Shown: positions 8,479 through 17,893 of the stretch, one piece after another
Layout of the letters: each line of letters starts with the position of its first letter
Position numbering within the stretch: position 1 is the first letter of the stretch
Source: Cucumibacter marinus DSM 18995
Lineage (GTDB): Bacteria; Pseudomonadota; Alphaproteobacteria; Rhizobiales; Devosiaceae
Direction of reading: 5' to 3'
Length of the DNA stretch: 64,000 bases
Assembly: GCF_000429865.1 (NCBI RefSeq)
Contig: NZ_KE386978.1
Span: 1 to 64,000, forward strand
Position numbers and translations under genes: made by a program
Notes under the pieces: model-generated
The model's input: the letters and a program-made list of their open reading frames with translations, nothing else
Told to the model about the DNA's origin: nothing
Databases searched by the model: none

Positions 8479-11241
8479 TCAAACCTCTCCCGGCATGAGG
8501 ACGAACAAGCCGATCACGTCGGGCGGAAGGACCGCTTCGACGCTAACGCGGGAGATGGAACCGGCCGCGGCACGCAGGCGAGCATGATCTTCGACGAGTT
8601 CCGCTGCCCGCTGATTGACGAAGTCCGCCAAAGGTCCAGCGAGCAGGTCCGGCAGGTCCGCCTTGGCAGCATTGATCATCCGATCTCGTGCGATCTCCGC
8701 GAGGTTTGCAGTGGCGGGCGCGCTGAGCATTTCACGCACGTCTTCGCCGGTCACCGCGACGCCTTTACCCTGGAGGGCAACCAGCGCCGCTTCCTCGGCC
8801 AGAAGCAGCCGCTCCTTTCTGGCGTGGATCGTGAGCTTGTACCGGGCGCGCAGGAGGGCGACGCGAGTCATCGCCGAGACCGCTGTTGTCGGCCATGCAC
8901 CGACGCGGCCAATGCCGAGGTCCGGAAGCGCCTCCTGATCCAGCGAAGCCTCGACAAGGCTCTCAGCGAGCGATGCCGTCAACGGATGGGTTCTCGTTAG
9001 GAGCGACGTCCCAGCGGGAGCAGGCTCTGCGGTGGCGAGCCTGACAGATTTCTCGAGGCCGCGCTGCTCAAGCTTCTCCTTGAGCGTCTGCTGGAGCGCG
9101 TGAACGTGAGCGACGAAGATGTTCCGCTTTTTTTCAAGTGGCACACCGAACCGCGACATCGCGCGCTCAACGAAGAGCTTCGTATCCTCAGGCGAGCCGA
9201 GCAGGCTTCTGACCTTGTCCCACTCCGGCGCCACATCAGCGGGCTTCATCGCGTTCTGGGCGAACCTGGCACGCGATTTCTTCTCGTTCTCGCTGGCATC
9301 GCGCCAACGCGCTTCCATGACCTTCGTGCCATCCTCGAGACGAAGGTCGAGAGTCAGCTGCTTGTGCCCACCACGGCGGAGCATCATTGCGGACATCAGG
9401 GCGTCTGTGACCGGCCCGCGCTCGTCGGGCAGCGGAACCGTCACCCCGGTTGCCTTCCTGATTTCCTCGGCTTTCCGCAGGATTACATCGAGGACGGCAC
9501 CATCGATAGCGCTGTCCGGCGAGAACATCATGATCGAGCGAACCAGCTCGGCCGGCTGGCCGAAGCGGTCCACCCGCCCTTCACGCTGTTGATGCCGGGT
9601 CGGATTCCACGAGAGATCGTAGTGTACGACCGTGTCGAAAAGCTGCTGCAGGTTGATGCCTTCCGAGAGGCAGTCGGTCGCCACCAGGATCCTTTGCGCA
9701 CCTTCTTCCGCATCTTCCAGCGCCATCTCGGCAACACGATCGCGGCGTTCGTCCGGGGTCAGCTCACCAGTTACCGATTCTATGATCAGCTTTGGGAAAG
9801 CCTTCCGCAGGCCTGACTTCACGTGTTCGGCGGTGGCCAAATACCGGCAGAAGACGACCGGGTTGGCCCCACTTTTGATCAACGGCTTGAGCGCACCGAC
9901 GAGGGCGTCGAGCTTTGGATCTTTCGCTTCAACCAGATCGCCAGCCTGATCGATGAGAGCACGGAGTGCGGGGTCATCCGAGAAAGCAGTGCTGGGTTCG
10001 ATGTCCACGGCATCTTCGTCGTCGCCGTCTTCGTCATAGATCTGCGGTTCGAGACGGTCTGCTTCGTTGGCGGCACGATTTCTCAGCGCACTCAACGCTG
10101 CGGCGGGCGAGGAACCAACGCAGCGCATGAGAGCTAGGGTGCCCCAGAACGCGAGGCGCTGATCCCTCTTTTGCTCTCCCGCTTTCGAGACCACCTCGAG
10201 GCAATAGTCCAGAACGGCTTCCTGGAACGCCAAGTGCTCGGGCGAGAGCCGGTAGGCGTGCTCTGTGGTTTCGTGTTTCGGGAATGATCGGTCCTCGTGC
10301 CAATCGCCCTCGACGAGGTCCACGCGACGCCGCTGGACAAAGTGCCTCGCAAGGCGCTCTCGGTATCTGGCACTGTCGAAGTCCAGCGTGGCGAAGTCCT
10401 GGTCGATCAGTGAGAGCAGTCGTGCAAATGCTTCCTCGTCGCCCGAATGCGGTGTGGCCGTGAGCATGATGAGCCGGCGATCCGCGTCCTTCGCGAGTCC
10501 CTGTAGCAACTCGAAACGCTGCTGTTTGCCTTTGTGGGTGCCCACACAAGCGTGGGCTTCATCGACGATCACGAAGTCCGGACAGGCCCGCGCGAACCCC
10601 TCCCTTCGCTTCTCGGCCTTGATGTAATCGAGGCTAACAACCGTGTAGGGATAAGCGTCAAAGAGGGTCTGCGCGAGCGGCAGATTTCTCTCGAGGCGTG
10701 CCGCGGTACCGGAAGTCACCGCGACAGAGTCGATTCCGAACCGATCCTTGAGCTCGATGATCCACTGATCCACAATGTGGGGTGGGCAGAGAACCGAGAA
10801 GGCATCGACTTCGCCGCGATCCATGAACTCGCGCAGGATCAAGCCCGCTTCGATGGTCTTGCCGATACCGACATCGTCCGCGATCAGCATGCGAGGCACT
10901 TGGAGCCTGAGTGCCATGAGCAGTGGCACAAGCTGATATGTGCGAGGTTCGAATGCGAGCTGCGCGGCCGACCGGAACGGGCCGGCGCCGCGGCGAAGTG
11001 TGAGCCGCAGTGCGTCCGCCAAGAGCGCAGCTTTGGCTTGGACGGTAGTGCGCGCATCTTCTGGGAGATCGAACCGCGCTGCTTCGACCGATGCGATTTC
11101 CAGTGTGGGATCCAGGACAACAATGTCGTTTTCGTTTCCCGACAGCGGCCGAAGCGCAAGAATCCCTGCGCTTGGCGCTGGGAGAGCCACCCATTCGCGG
11201 CCTCGGGCCCGAACCAAATCGCCAGGTGAGAAACTCAGCAC
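8479..11241 (-). CDS. SNF2-family helicase, DrmD-like
   Basis: The 920-residue protein carries all helicase landmarks: Walker A DDVGIGKT at 122-129, DEAH at 227-230, TATPHSG near 260, and in the C-terminal RecA-like lobe CLSEGINLQQ and REGRVDRFGQ (motif VI). Such proteins act as ATP-driven DNA translocases; a SNF2 protein of this type is the DrmD hallmark of class 1 DISARM. The start is GTG, placed 5 bases after the stop of the preceding helicase gene, and no better start exists nearby. The stop is 2 bases before the methyltransferase ATG. The C-terminal ~250 residues (helical, Ala/Glu/Arg rich) are unassigned. Confidence 0.9.
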   Translation of the reverse strand: MLSFSPGDLVRARGREWVALPAPSAGILALRPLSGNENDIVVLDPTLEIASVEAARFDLPEDARTTVQAKAALLADALRLTLRRGAGPFRSAAQLAFEPRTYQLVPLLMALRLQVPRMLIADDVGIGKTIEAGLILREFMDRGEVDAFSVLCPPHIVDQWIIELKDRFGIDSVAVTSGTAARLERNLPLAQTLFDAYPYTVVSLDYIKAEKRREGFARACPDFVIVDEAHACVGTHKGKQQRFELLQGLAKDADRRLIMLTATPHSGDEEAFARLLSLIDQDFATLDFDSARYRERLARHFVQRRRVDLVEGDWHEDRSFPKHETTEHAYRLSPEHLAFQEAVLDYCLEVVSKAGEQKRDQRLAFWGTLALMRCVGSSPAAALSALRNRAANEADRLEPQIYDEDGDDEDAVDIEPSTAFSDDPALRALIDQAGDLVEAKDPKLDALVGALKPLIKSGANPVVFCRYLATAEHVKSGLRKAFPKLIIESVTGELTPDERRDRVAEMALEDAEEGAQRILVATDCLSEGINLQQLFDTVVHYDLSWNPTRHQQREGRVDRFGQPAELVRSIMMFSPDSAIDGAVLDVILRKAEEIRKATGVTVPLPDERGPVTDALMSAMMLRRGGHKQLTLDLRLEDGTKVMEARWRDASENEKKSRARFAQNAMKPADVAPEWDKVRSLLGSPEDTKLFVERAMSRFGVPLEKKRNIFVAHVHALQQTLKEKLEQRGLEKSVRLATAEPAPAGTSLLTRTHPLTASLAESLVEASLDQEALPDLGIGRVGAWPTTAVSAMTRVALLRARYKLTIHARKERLLLAEEAALVALQGKGVAVTGEDVREMLSAPATANLAEIARDRMINAAKADLPDLLAGPLADFVNQRAAELVEDHARLRAAAGSISRVSVEAVLPPDVIGLFVLMPGEV

Positions 11242-11246
11242 AACGA

Positions 11247-14200
11247 TTACCCTTTCAATAGATCAAGTAGCTGTTCGGGGACGCCGGCGTCTGCCGATGC
11301 TGGAAGAGCGACAAGTTCCCAGCCTTTGTTGGCTGCTTCATTGGCCATGTCTGCGGAAACCGCCTCGCTTGTGGCGGCGACAAAGTGCCCGCGCCATACG
11401 AATTCGGCTTCCGCACCGGCAAAGCTGAGGCCAATGGTGTCGACCTGCGGGAGACCAGCAGCCTCAAAGGCCTTCAGCCACGGAGACGACGCGCCGTCTG
11501 GCGCGGCCCGCCGCTCAAGCACCGTGCGACCGCGCGCAAGGTCAACCAACAGCTGGGTAACCTCCTCGCTGCCGCAGTCGATCTGCTCATGGTCCGGCTG
11601 GTTGAAGTACGACAACAGGCAGCGGTAGCACCCTCTGACGCAGGCATCGTCGACCTTCTCGGTCAGCAGGCTAGCGTCTCCGCTTGCGACCGCCGCGTCG
11701 ATGTTTTCGAAGTGCATAAGCCCGAGTGCTGTCCGAGCGACCTCGCTTATGGCTTCGGGATTATCCATCAGGCGCGTAAGAACACCGGCCCCTCCCTCCG
11801 TGGCTTCGTAGGCAAGGATGGCGCGGCGGTTGTCGCGAGCTGGAAGTGGCTCACTTAGAATTTCGCCTTCTTCAAGCTGGTAGACGACCTCGATTCCCCG
11901 CAAGAGCGCATGCTGAACGGTGGTTATCGTGCTTGGGTCAAAGTTTTCCGGCTTCTTGAAGCGGAACAGAAGCGCGTTCTTGCGGTCCCTGACGATCGGC
12001 ACAATCCGCACTGGCTTGACTACATCGGGCGGAGCGTCGGTCTCTGCATCCTCGTCGTCTGATTTTGCCCAGTAGCCTGTGCGGGGATCGATATTGAAGC
12101 CGAAGACTGTCTGGTCCTTTCGGCGCTTCAGGCCCTTGTTCAGACGACTAATTTCGGCACTGTTGGCGTATTGCAATGCGAGTAGAGAAGTCTCTCCGCA
12201 TCTGAATTCCGCGTTCGTGACCTGTAACTGGTGGTCCTTCGTCGGCCACGAAAATACGGTCTGGATGTCGAAGCCCTGCCGAACGCGCTCTTCATCGTTC
12301 GCGGTGATGCGCTCAGTGGGTGCGGCTTCCACATTGTCGATGCGGAGCGTGCGCTTGATGGGCACCTCTCCGGCCATGTGTGCGTCGCAGCCATGGCAGC
12401 GCTCTACCTCTCCTTCGTGGCAGGCTCCGCAGTTGGCGCAAATGTAGATGTCCTTGGTCGCGAGCTCCGATCCGTCGCCCTCGCGAACCTCGGGAGGGAG
12501 CTTTGCCTTCATCACCCGGTAGGCGCGACCTTCGTGGTAGATCAGACTGCGCGGTCCAAACTCCGATATCGCAAGGAAGCGCGCGCGAGAGAGGAACGAG
12601 CCAGTCTTTCCCTCGCCCGGCACGAAGGCGTAGAGCGGCAGGCGCGGGAAGTTGTAGCCGGGCAAGAAGCCCTCGGTCGCGAGGTAGCGGTACGAATAGA
12701 AGTCCGATCCGTTCGATGCCTTTCCTTGTTCGAGGATCGCAATCTGGTCGCTGGCCTGCATCTGTGCGGCCTTGATTTTGCGACGGTCGCCGGCCGAGAG
12801 ACCTGTTATCTCTGAGCGGGCGTTGGCTTCGGCCAATTGAGTACGAGCAGAGTTGTAAAGTTCGCGCCAACGGTCGAACGCTCGATTGAACTCCTTGGGA
12901 GCGTTCATCGCCACGTGAAGCACGAACTCCTCCGGGTCGTCCATCCAGACGGGAAGTGCCCCTTGATCAGCGGCCAAAATCTGATCGAGCACCCGCTGCA
13001 TTGGTCCATGCGCACGAGAGACGAGATCGGCTTTCGAAATGCTGTCAAGGATCACTTCTTTAAGCGGATAGCGATCGCCACCAAGGTCTAGGATGTCTGG
13101 GATATCCGGTGAGAGAGCCAGGCGACTCTCCGCGAGCCAGACAGCATGGAGGTGGGAGCGGACCAGTTCTTCGTTCGTGATATCCAGCGCAGGCGGGCGC
13201 ACGACACCCGCCACCATGTCATTGCGGCGCTCGAAGAAGTACTGGTCGTGTGGAGAACCCGATGCGCAGTACGTCACCACAACCGCTGCCTGGCCGGACC
13301 GGCCCGAGCGGCCGGCGCGCTGCGCGTAGTTGGCGGGAGTCGGAGGGACGTTCCTCAAGTAGACCGCATTGAGCGCCGAGATGTCGACCCCAAGCTCCAT
13401 CGTCGGCGAGCAGAACAGCGCCGGGAGGAACTGGTCAGATTCCCCGGTGGCCTTGATTTCGGTTCGATGCTCCGAGGTGTTGAGGTTTTCGAGGTCGTCG
13501 TCTTCGAACCTGAACCGCCACTCGCGCCATTCACGCTGCCTTTGGGAAACCTGCGCGGTGTGCTCGCGCCCCTCCAGCCCCCAATAGGCGCTATGACCCG
13601 ATGCCAGATCGTCCGCAATCGATGCGTACAGATCGTGGAAATATCGGTTTCCTCGTCTACTCTCGTCGGAGAGCGCGGGCCCGGGGACAAGGCGGACGGC
13701 AGAGGGCGTCAGCCGCCAGCCTACCAGATCAGCGTCGAGCTCGACCGGGACAATTAAACCCTCATCGGCGAATAGCTCGAGCAAGCGCGAGAAGAACTCG
13801 AGGTAATCGTCCCGCCCGAGCTTCGTGCCCAGCACGCTCTTTTTGTTGATGAGCCGCGCAATGCGGGAGTTGTGACCGGCGCGAAGGAGTGTCTGTTCCT
13901 CACGAAGGCCCACGGCGTTCTTGCCTGGTGCGCGCAAAAGCAGAGCCGACCGCCCGCGCGGGTTCTCCTTGGCATCTATCGCCCACGGAGCGCGCAACAG
14001 CGATCGTGATTTCTGCGCGACGCCGTCCAGGACAGTCAGGTCCAAGGCTTCCGTGTTGACAGCAAGGCCTTCGAGCATTGCGCCCAGCACGGTCTCTAGC
14101 AGGATGGCTCTCTGCTTTTCGGATTGATCGCCGAGCTCGGGCAAGACTGTCATCAGCCTTTCTCGGTCTGATGCCATATCTGCGACGCCGACGAACCTAA

Positions 14201-16427
14201 CATCGAGAAGCTTCAGAACGGAGAGGCTGGGGTTGGTGTAGCGCCAACCCCTGCGGAGATCAGTCCACACTCGATGAGCGAGAACCTTTGCGAGTGCGCG
14301 CTGGGCGTCTTCCCGAATGACGGCGCCAGCCGATGGATCGAGCATCCAGTGGGCGCGCGCGTCTTTGTTTGCAGACGTGAAGCCAAGCGCCTTGACGACG
14401 CTCAGACCGAACTCATCTTCCGTCAGGCCCTCGGGCCCTGCTGCAATTATCGCCCGCAGAATGGCCCCACGGAGAAGGCTCACGAACAGAAAATCGTTGA
14501 AGTGGCCGGACTGAAGCGCCGCGTCTTGCCGATTGTCCGTGAACCCCAGCAGCTTGCGCTTCGTTTTCGGAACGCCGCTCGTCGGCTTGTTCATCCACTC
14601 GAGAGCGCTGGAAACGAGAAGCGTCGTGGCGGAGCTCCGACCTTCCCCGGACAGTCCGGCTAGCTTGCTCCGCTCGCGCATCCCCTGATTGGGCTCGTCC
14701 TTGCAGCAGAGGCAGAATGCGAACTTTCCAGGGATGAACCAGAATTCTCGGCCACCAGCGCCATGCCGGCCGTCTGGCGTCACGACATAGGAGATGGGCG
14801 CGCGCTTCTTGCGATAGGATCGAAGCCGCTCGATGCCGTTGCGCTCTTCCAGCCAGCTCTCGGGATAACCGTTCAGATCACCGTCGAATGCGAAGTCGGG
14901 ATCATTTGCCGTAGCCGGACAGAGATATCCTGCCACATCATCATCGTCTTCGGATTCCAGCGGTGTATCGTCGATATTGCGGGGGACAAACCTGATGTGG
15001 CCGTCATCCTCGTTCTTGGTGACAACGTGGTATTCGTGTCCGCAGTTCCTGCAGAAGCGTGTTGGGTAAAGCCGGTTACCCGGAGCATCGGGATCCTCTA
15101 GCTGACCCTCGAACAGAACGGTGCGCGGCTTGTCTGTAAGCGTGGTGAAGATCTCACCAGCGCCGGAAATAAACCTGTGCAACTTGAATGCGAGGAACGC
15201 TCCGTCCCCCGTCCCACCGCGATGATCTTCGGGAAGGCTTACCAGCGTCAGGAAGCCTTCGAGCTGCGTCTGACACTGCTCTGCGTCGACCCCACTGTCG
15301 TCGGCCAATCGTTTGACGGCGTCCTCGAAGGGTATGGGCTTCTTTCGTTTCAGCTCCAGCCCGTCATCGAGGCCGAGCGCAAGCTCCGCCCACACCGCGA
15401 GCGGGTGCTTCCTGAGCTGCTCGTCGTCCAAGCTCGTTGGAAGAGGTTGTCGCACCACATCAGCCAGTGTGGCGGTCGCTTGCGCAAGGGTGATACTGTC
15501 GTCAGTAGACCGCTGCAGCGACTCATCTATTACGGCATCCGGGCCGATCTCGGAGCCGAAGAGCCTGGTCGCAACTTTGGCCACAGCGACCGCTCGGCTT
15601 TCCTCGGTGCCTTCGGAGGCCATCGTCGCCGATGTGCCTATGCAGATCGGAGCTTTGTCCGGGGAGCACCGATCACGCAGGCGCCGAACGAGCACCGCCA
15701 CATCCGCGCCTTGGCGCCCTCTGTAGGTGTGCAGTTCGTCGAGGATGATGAATTCAAGACCGGTTGCGTTCTTGACCACCTGAGCGTCGAGGTCGTCTTG
15801 GCGGGTCAGCAGAAGCTCCGCCATCATGTAGTTCGTGAGCAGGATATCTGGCGGATTGGCCGCGATCCGCTGACGTTCCTCTTGGCTCTCTTGCCCCGTG
15901 TAGCGTTTGACAACTGGCCTAAGGGCGTCAGGAAGCCCTGACTGTCCAATGAATCTGTCGATTTCCTTCATCTGGCTGTTTGCCAGAGCATTCATCGGAT
16001 AGACGATAATCGCGCGGGTTGTACGAGGCTTACCAGCACGTAGGGCCCGAATGATGGCGTCGACAATTGGCACGAAGAAGCACAACGACTTGCCGGAGCC
16101 GGTTCCTGTCGTGACGACAAAGCTCTTTCCGGATTTCGCCTTGGCAATCGACTCTGCCTGGTGTCGATGAAATCGGAGGGGTTTCTCGCCGAACCGGAAA
16201 ACTTGTCCGGTTCCTTCGTCCAAGTCACCTGAAGCGATCAGGTCATCCACGGTGGGACCCGAAAGATATCTAGGATTCAAGGATAGCAGGGCATCGGGCC
16301 AGAACCGACCGGCATCATACTGTGCATCAATCGCCGCCCGAAGATCCCCCGCACGGATGGCGCTGAAAGAACGCGAGAAACGTTCATAGGATTCTACAAT
16401 ATGATGATCAAAACTGAATGCTTTCAT
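11247..16427 (-). CDS. Giant DEAH-box helicase with C-terminal DUF1998 region
   Basis: The 1,726-residue product has a Walker A TGTGSGKS near residue 108 and a DELH box near 231. GTSATM and, in the second lobe, a QRAGRSGR motif VI follow. Cysteine pairs suggest zinc sites (CRNCGH, CLCC, CANCGACHEGEVERC). The C-terminal DUF1998 region has YEATEGGAGVL and a CVRGCYRCLLSYF cluster near 1600, followed by ~120 unassigned residues. DUF1998 helicases occur in MrfA/YprA repair enzymes, Druantia DruE and, as separate proteins, DISARM DrmA plus DrmB. The length fits a DrmA-DrmB fusion or a DruE relative. The ATG at 16427 is favoured by GGAAAA 6 bases upstream; an earlier ATG at 16451 lacks a good site. 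It is the first gene of the operon. Confidence 0.9.
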   Translation of the reverse strand: MKAFSFDHHIVESYERFSRSFSAIRAGDLRAAIDAQYDAGRFWPDALLSLNPRYLSGPTVDDLIASGDLDEGTGQVFRFGEKPLRFHRHQAESIAKAKSGKSFVVTTGTGSGKSLCFFVPIVDAIIRALRAGKPRTTRAIIVYPMNALANSQMKEIDRFIGQSGLPDALRPVVKRYTGQESQEERQRIAANPPDILLTNYMMAELLLTRQDDLDAQVVKNATGLEFIILDELHTYRGRQGADVAVLVRRLRDRCSPDKAPICIGTSATMASEGTEESRAVAVAKVATRLFGSEIGPDAVIDESLQRSTDDSITLAQATATLADVVRQPLPTSLDDEQLRKHPLAVWAELALGLDDGLELKRKKPIPFEDAVKRLADDSGVDAEQCQTQLEGFLTLVSLPEDHRGGTGDGAFLAFKLHRFISGAGEIFTTLTDKPRTVLFEGQLEDPDAPGNRLYPTRFCRNCGHEYHVVTKNEDDGHIRFVPRNIDDTPLESEDDDDVAGYLCPATANDPDFAFDGDLNGYPESWLEERNGIERLRSYRKKRAPISYVVTPDGRHGAGGREFWFIPGKFAFCLCCKDEPNQGMRERSKLAGLSGEGRSSATTLLVSSALEWMNKPTSGVPKTKRKLLGFTDNRQDAALQSGHFNDFLFVSLLRGAILRAIIAAGPEGLTEDEFGLSVVKALGFTSANKDARAHWMLDPSAGAVIREDAQRALAKVLAHRVWTDLRRGWRYTNPSLSVLKLLDVRFVGVADMASDRERLMTVLPELGDQSEKQRAILLETVLGAMLEGLAVNTEALDLTVLDGVAQKSRSLLRAPWAIDAKENPRGRSALLLRAPGKNAVGLREEQTLLRAGHNSRIARLINKKSVLGTKLGRDDYLEFFSRLLELFADEGLIVPVELDADLVGWRLTPSAVRLVPGPALSDESRRGNRYFHDLYASIADDLASGHSAYWGLEGREHTAQVSQRQREWREWRFRFEDDDLENLNTSEHRTEIKATGESDQFLPALFCSPTMELGVDISALNAVYLRNVPPTPANYAQRAGRSGRSGQAAVVVTYCASGSPHDQYFFERRNDMVAGVVRPPALDITNEELVRSHLHAVWLAESRLALSPDIPDILDLGGDRYPLKEVILDSISKADLVSRAHGPMQRVLDQILAADQGALPVWMDDPEEFVLHVAMNAPKEFNRAFDRWRELYNSARTQLAEANARSEITGLSAGDRRKIKAAQMQASDQIAILEQGKASNGSDFYSYRYLATEGFLPGYNFPRLPLYAFVPGEGKTGSFLSRARFLAISEFGPRSLIYHEGRAYRVMKAKLPPEVREGDGSELATKDIYICANCGACHEGEVERCHGCDAHMAGEVPIKRTLRIDNVEAAPTERITANDEERVRQGFDIQTVFSWPTKDHQLQVTNAEFRCGETSLLALQYANSAEISRLNKGLKRRKDQTVFGFNIDPRTGYWAKSDDEDAETDAPPDVVKPVRIVPIVRDRKNALLFRFKKPENFDPSTITTVQHALLRGIEVVYQLEEGEILSEPLPARDNRRAILAYEATEGGAGVLTRLMDNPEAISEVARTALGLMHFENIDAAVASGDASLLTEKVDDACVRGCYRCLLSYFNQPDHEQIDCGSEEVTQLLVDLARGRTVLERRAAPDGASSPWLKAFEAAGLPQVDTIGLSFAGAEAEFVWRGHFVAATSEAVSADMANEAANKGWELVALPASADAGVPEQLLDLLKG

Positions 16428-16700
16428 AATATTTTCCAAATAACATAGCATCTATTCTTAAATACGAATTCACATCTACTCTTATTAACTCTAAGTCACT
16501 GTCCATACATTAGTGATTTTTGCGCCATTCGCACTGAAAGAAAATTTCTGAATACAAACAATAATTGCTATGCTCTCGATTAGTGAAACTCCGCTAGGGC
16601 CCTCCAGTTCGAGTATTGAAACCCGTGATGCCCATCAAGACAATAGGTCACTTGGTGCATTATCACTGTTGAGGCTGCGTATGGGCGCAGCGCGATACAC
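16428..16700. promoter_or_regulatory. AT-rich divergent control region between defence operon and integration module
   Basis: The stretch 16440-16570 is strikingly AT-rich compared with everything around it (for example TTAACTCTAAG and AAAGAAAATTTCTG) and separates two divergent operons, so it most likely carries the operon promoter. I cannot pick one -35/-10 pair with confidence. No copy of the XRE half-site CGTACTC is present. Confidence 0.4.
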
Positions 16701-16774
16701 TTGAACCGCGCAGATCGGAAAGAGCGGAACGGCACTCGACTTCCCCTGCGAAGCAAGCATTGGTGGGTGTGCGC

Positions 16775-16839
16775 CCGGTTCCGGGCCTTGGTCAGTAGCA
16801 GGCCGGCAATGGTGCCGGGTGTTGACCAAGGAGAACCGG
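16775..16839 (+). promoter_or_regulatory. Nested inverted repeat covering the DUF3489 ribosome-binding site
   Basis: Three perfect stems nest inside one another. CCGGTTC (16775-16781) pairs with GAACCGG (16833-16839); CCTTGGTCA (16786-16794) pairs with TGACCAAGG (16823-16831); CCGGCA (16803-16808) pairs with TGCCGG (16813-16818) around an ATGG loop. The structure ends two bases before the ATG at 16842, and the Shine-Dalgarno AGGAG (16829-16833) lies in its right arm. As RNA it would mask translation start of the recombinase operon. As DNA it could be an operator or a recombination site. Confidence 0.6.
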
Positions 16840-16841
16840 AC

Positions 16842-17390
16842 ATGGACAGCAACAGCAGCGACCTCACGGAAAGCGGGCGCAAGGATCGCAAGGGTGCCTC
16901 ACACGCAATTTCAGCAGAAAACACATCGAGTGGATCAGCGAAGCTGACCAGGGCGTCCAAGTCCGCGATGATCGTTGAAGCACTTCAGTCACCCGGTGGT
17001 ACATCCATTGCGAACTTGTGCGCGAGCACAGGTTGGCAGAGCCATTCGGTGCGGGCGGCCCTGACCGGATTGAAAAAGAAAGGTCACGTGATCATCCGCA
17101 CGCGGGTTGGGGATCAAAGCATCTATGCGATCTCTCCCACTTCGGTCGCAGCAAGTAATGTGCCTGCGCCCGCCTCTGGCAGCTCCGCTGAACCTACGGC
17201 CGACGAGGAGGCTGCAGGCTCCATCACGGACGTTGCTTCGAATGCATCGGACCCGACGACGAAGACAAGGGCGATCGGTCGCCGGTCCTCTTCAAAAACG
17301 GCGAAGTCCAAGGGGCCCGATGCCAAAGCCCCCGAGGCCTCCCGCAAACGCTCGGCGCGCTCCGCCGCAAAGACCCGGGGCAAGAAGTGA
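16842..17390 (+). CDS. DUF3489-type winged-helix protein, first gene of integration module
   Basis: The protein has 182 residues. Residues ~40-105 form a likely winged helix (MIVEALQSPGGTSIANLC, then RAALTGLKKKGHVI and YAI), the pattern of DUF3489 proteins. The last ~75 residues are a low-complexity basic tail rich in Ala, Ser, Lys and Arg. The ATG at 16842 is preceded by AGGAG, and an upstream in-frame start at 16701 is not supported by a ribosome site. Its last bases overlap the next gene as GTGA. In alphaproteobacterial elements this protein regularly travels with DUF2924 and a serine recombinase. A DNA-binding accessory or regulatory role is inferred. Confidence 0.75.
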   Translation: MDSNSSDLTESGRKDRKGASHAISAENTSSGSAKLTRASKSAMIVEALQSPGGTSIANLCASTGWQSHSVRAALTGLKKKGHVIIRTRVGDQSIYAISPTSVAASNVPAPASGSSAEPTADEEAAGSITDVASNASDPTTKTRAIGRRSSSKTAKSKGPDAKAPEASRKRSARSAAKTRGKK

Positions 17391-17893
17391 GCACCGGAAC
17401 ACCATTAGTCGCCCTCGCTGGGCTGGACATGATGGATCGCACCGAGCTTGGGGCGGTGTGGCGGTCACTGTTTGGCTCGCCACCACCGCATCGGTTCAGC
17501 CAGACCATGATGCGATCGGTCATCGGTTTCGAGATCCAGGCACGAGAACGAGGCGGGCTCAATGCCCGCCTCAAACGGCAGTTAAACACACTGCAAAAGC
17601 AGTTCGGCAGGTCAGAGGCAATGGGGACAGGTTCCCCGGCCGATATGAAGGGCGGCGGTTTGACTACCGAGACACCCTCGATTCCTCATCGCGTCTGCCA
17701 ACCATTGGTCCAACCCGGGACCCGCCTGATCCGCGAATGGAATGGCGTCAGCCACGTGGTTGAAGTCACCGAACATGGAGCCGAATGGAACGGCAAGCAC
17801 TACGGCTCCCTGTCCTCTGTCGCCCGCGCGATCACCGGTGCCCACTGGTCAGGGCCACGCTTCTTCGGCCTGACCGCACGGAGGAAGGCATGA
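17387..17893 (+). CDS. DUF2924 domain protein
   Basis: This 168-residue protein begins at a GTG that overlaps the upstream stop (GTGA) and ends overlapping the recombinase start (ATGA), so all three genes are translationally coupled. The C-terminal half has the DUF2924 pattern: PGTRLIREWNGVSHVVEV, an EWNGKHYGSLSSVARAITG stretch and SGPRFFGL. The fold is a small beta-rich module seen almost only beside serine recombinases in alphaproteobacterial islands and prophages. The biochemical role is unknown. Co-occurrence suggests a recombination partner, perhaps a directionality or DNA-binding factor. Confidence 0.85.
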   Translation: MSTGTPLVALAGLDMMDRTELGAVWRSLFGSPPPHRFSQTMMRSVIGFEIQARERGGLNARLKRQLNTLQKQFGRSEAMGTGSPADMKGGGLTTETPSIPHRVCQPLVQPGTRLIREWNGVSHVVEVTEHGAEWNGKHYGSLSSVARAITGAHWSGPRFFGLTARRKA

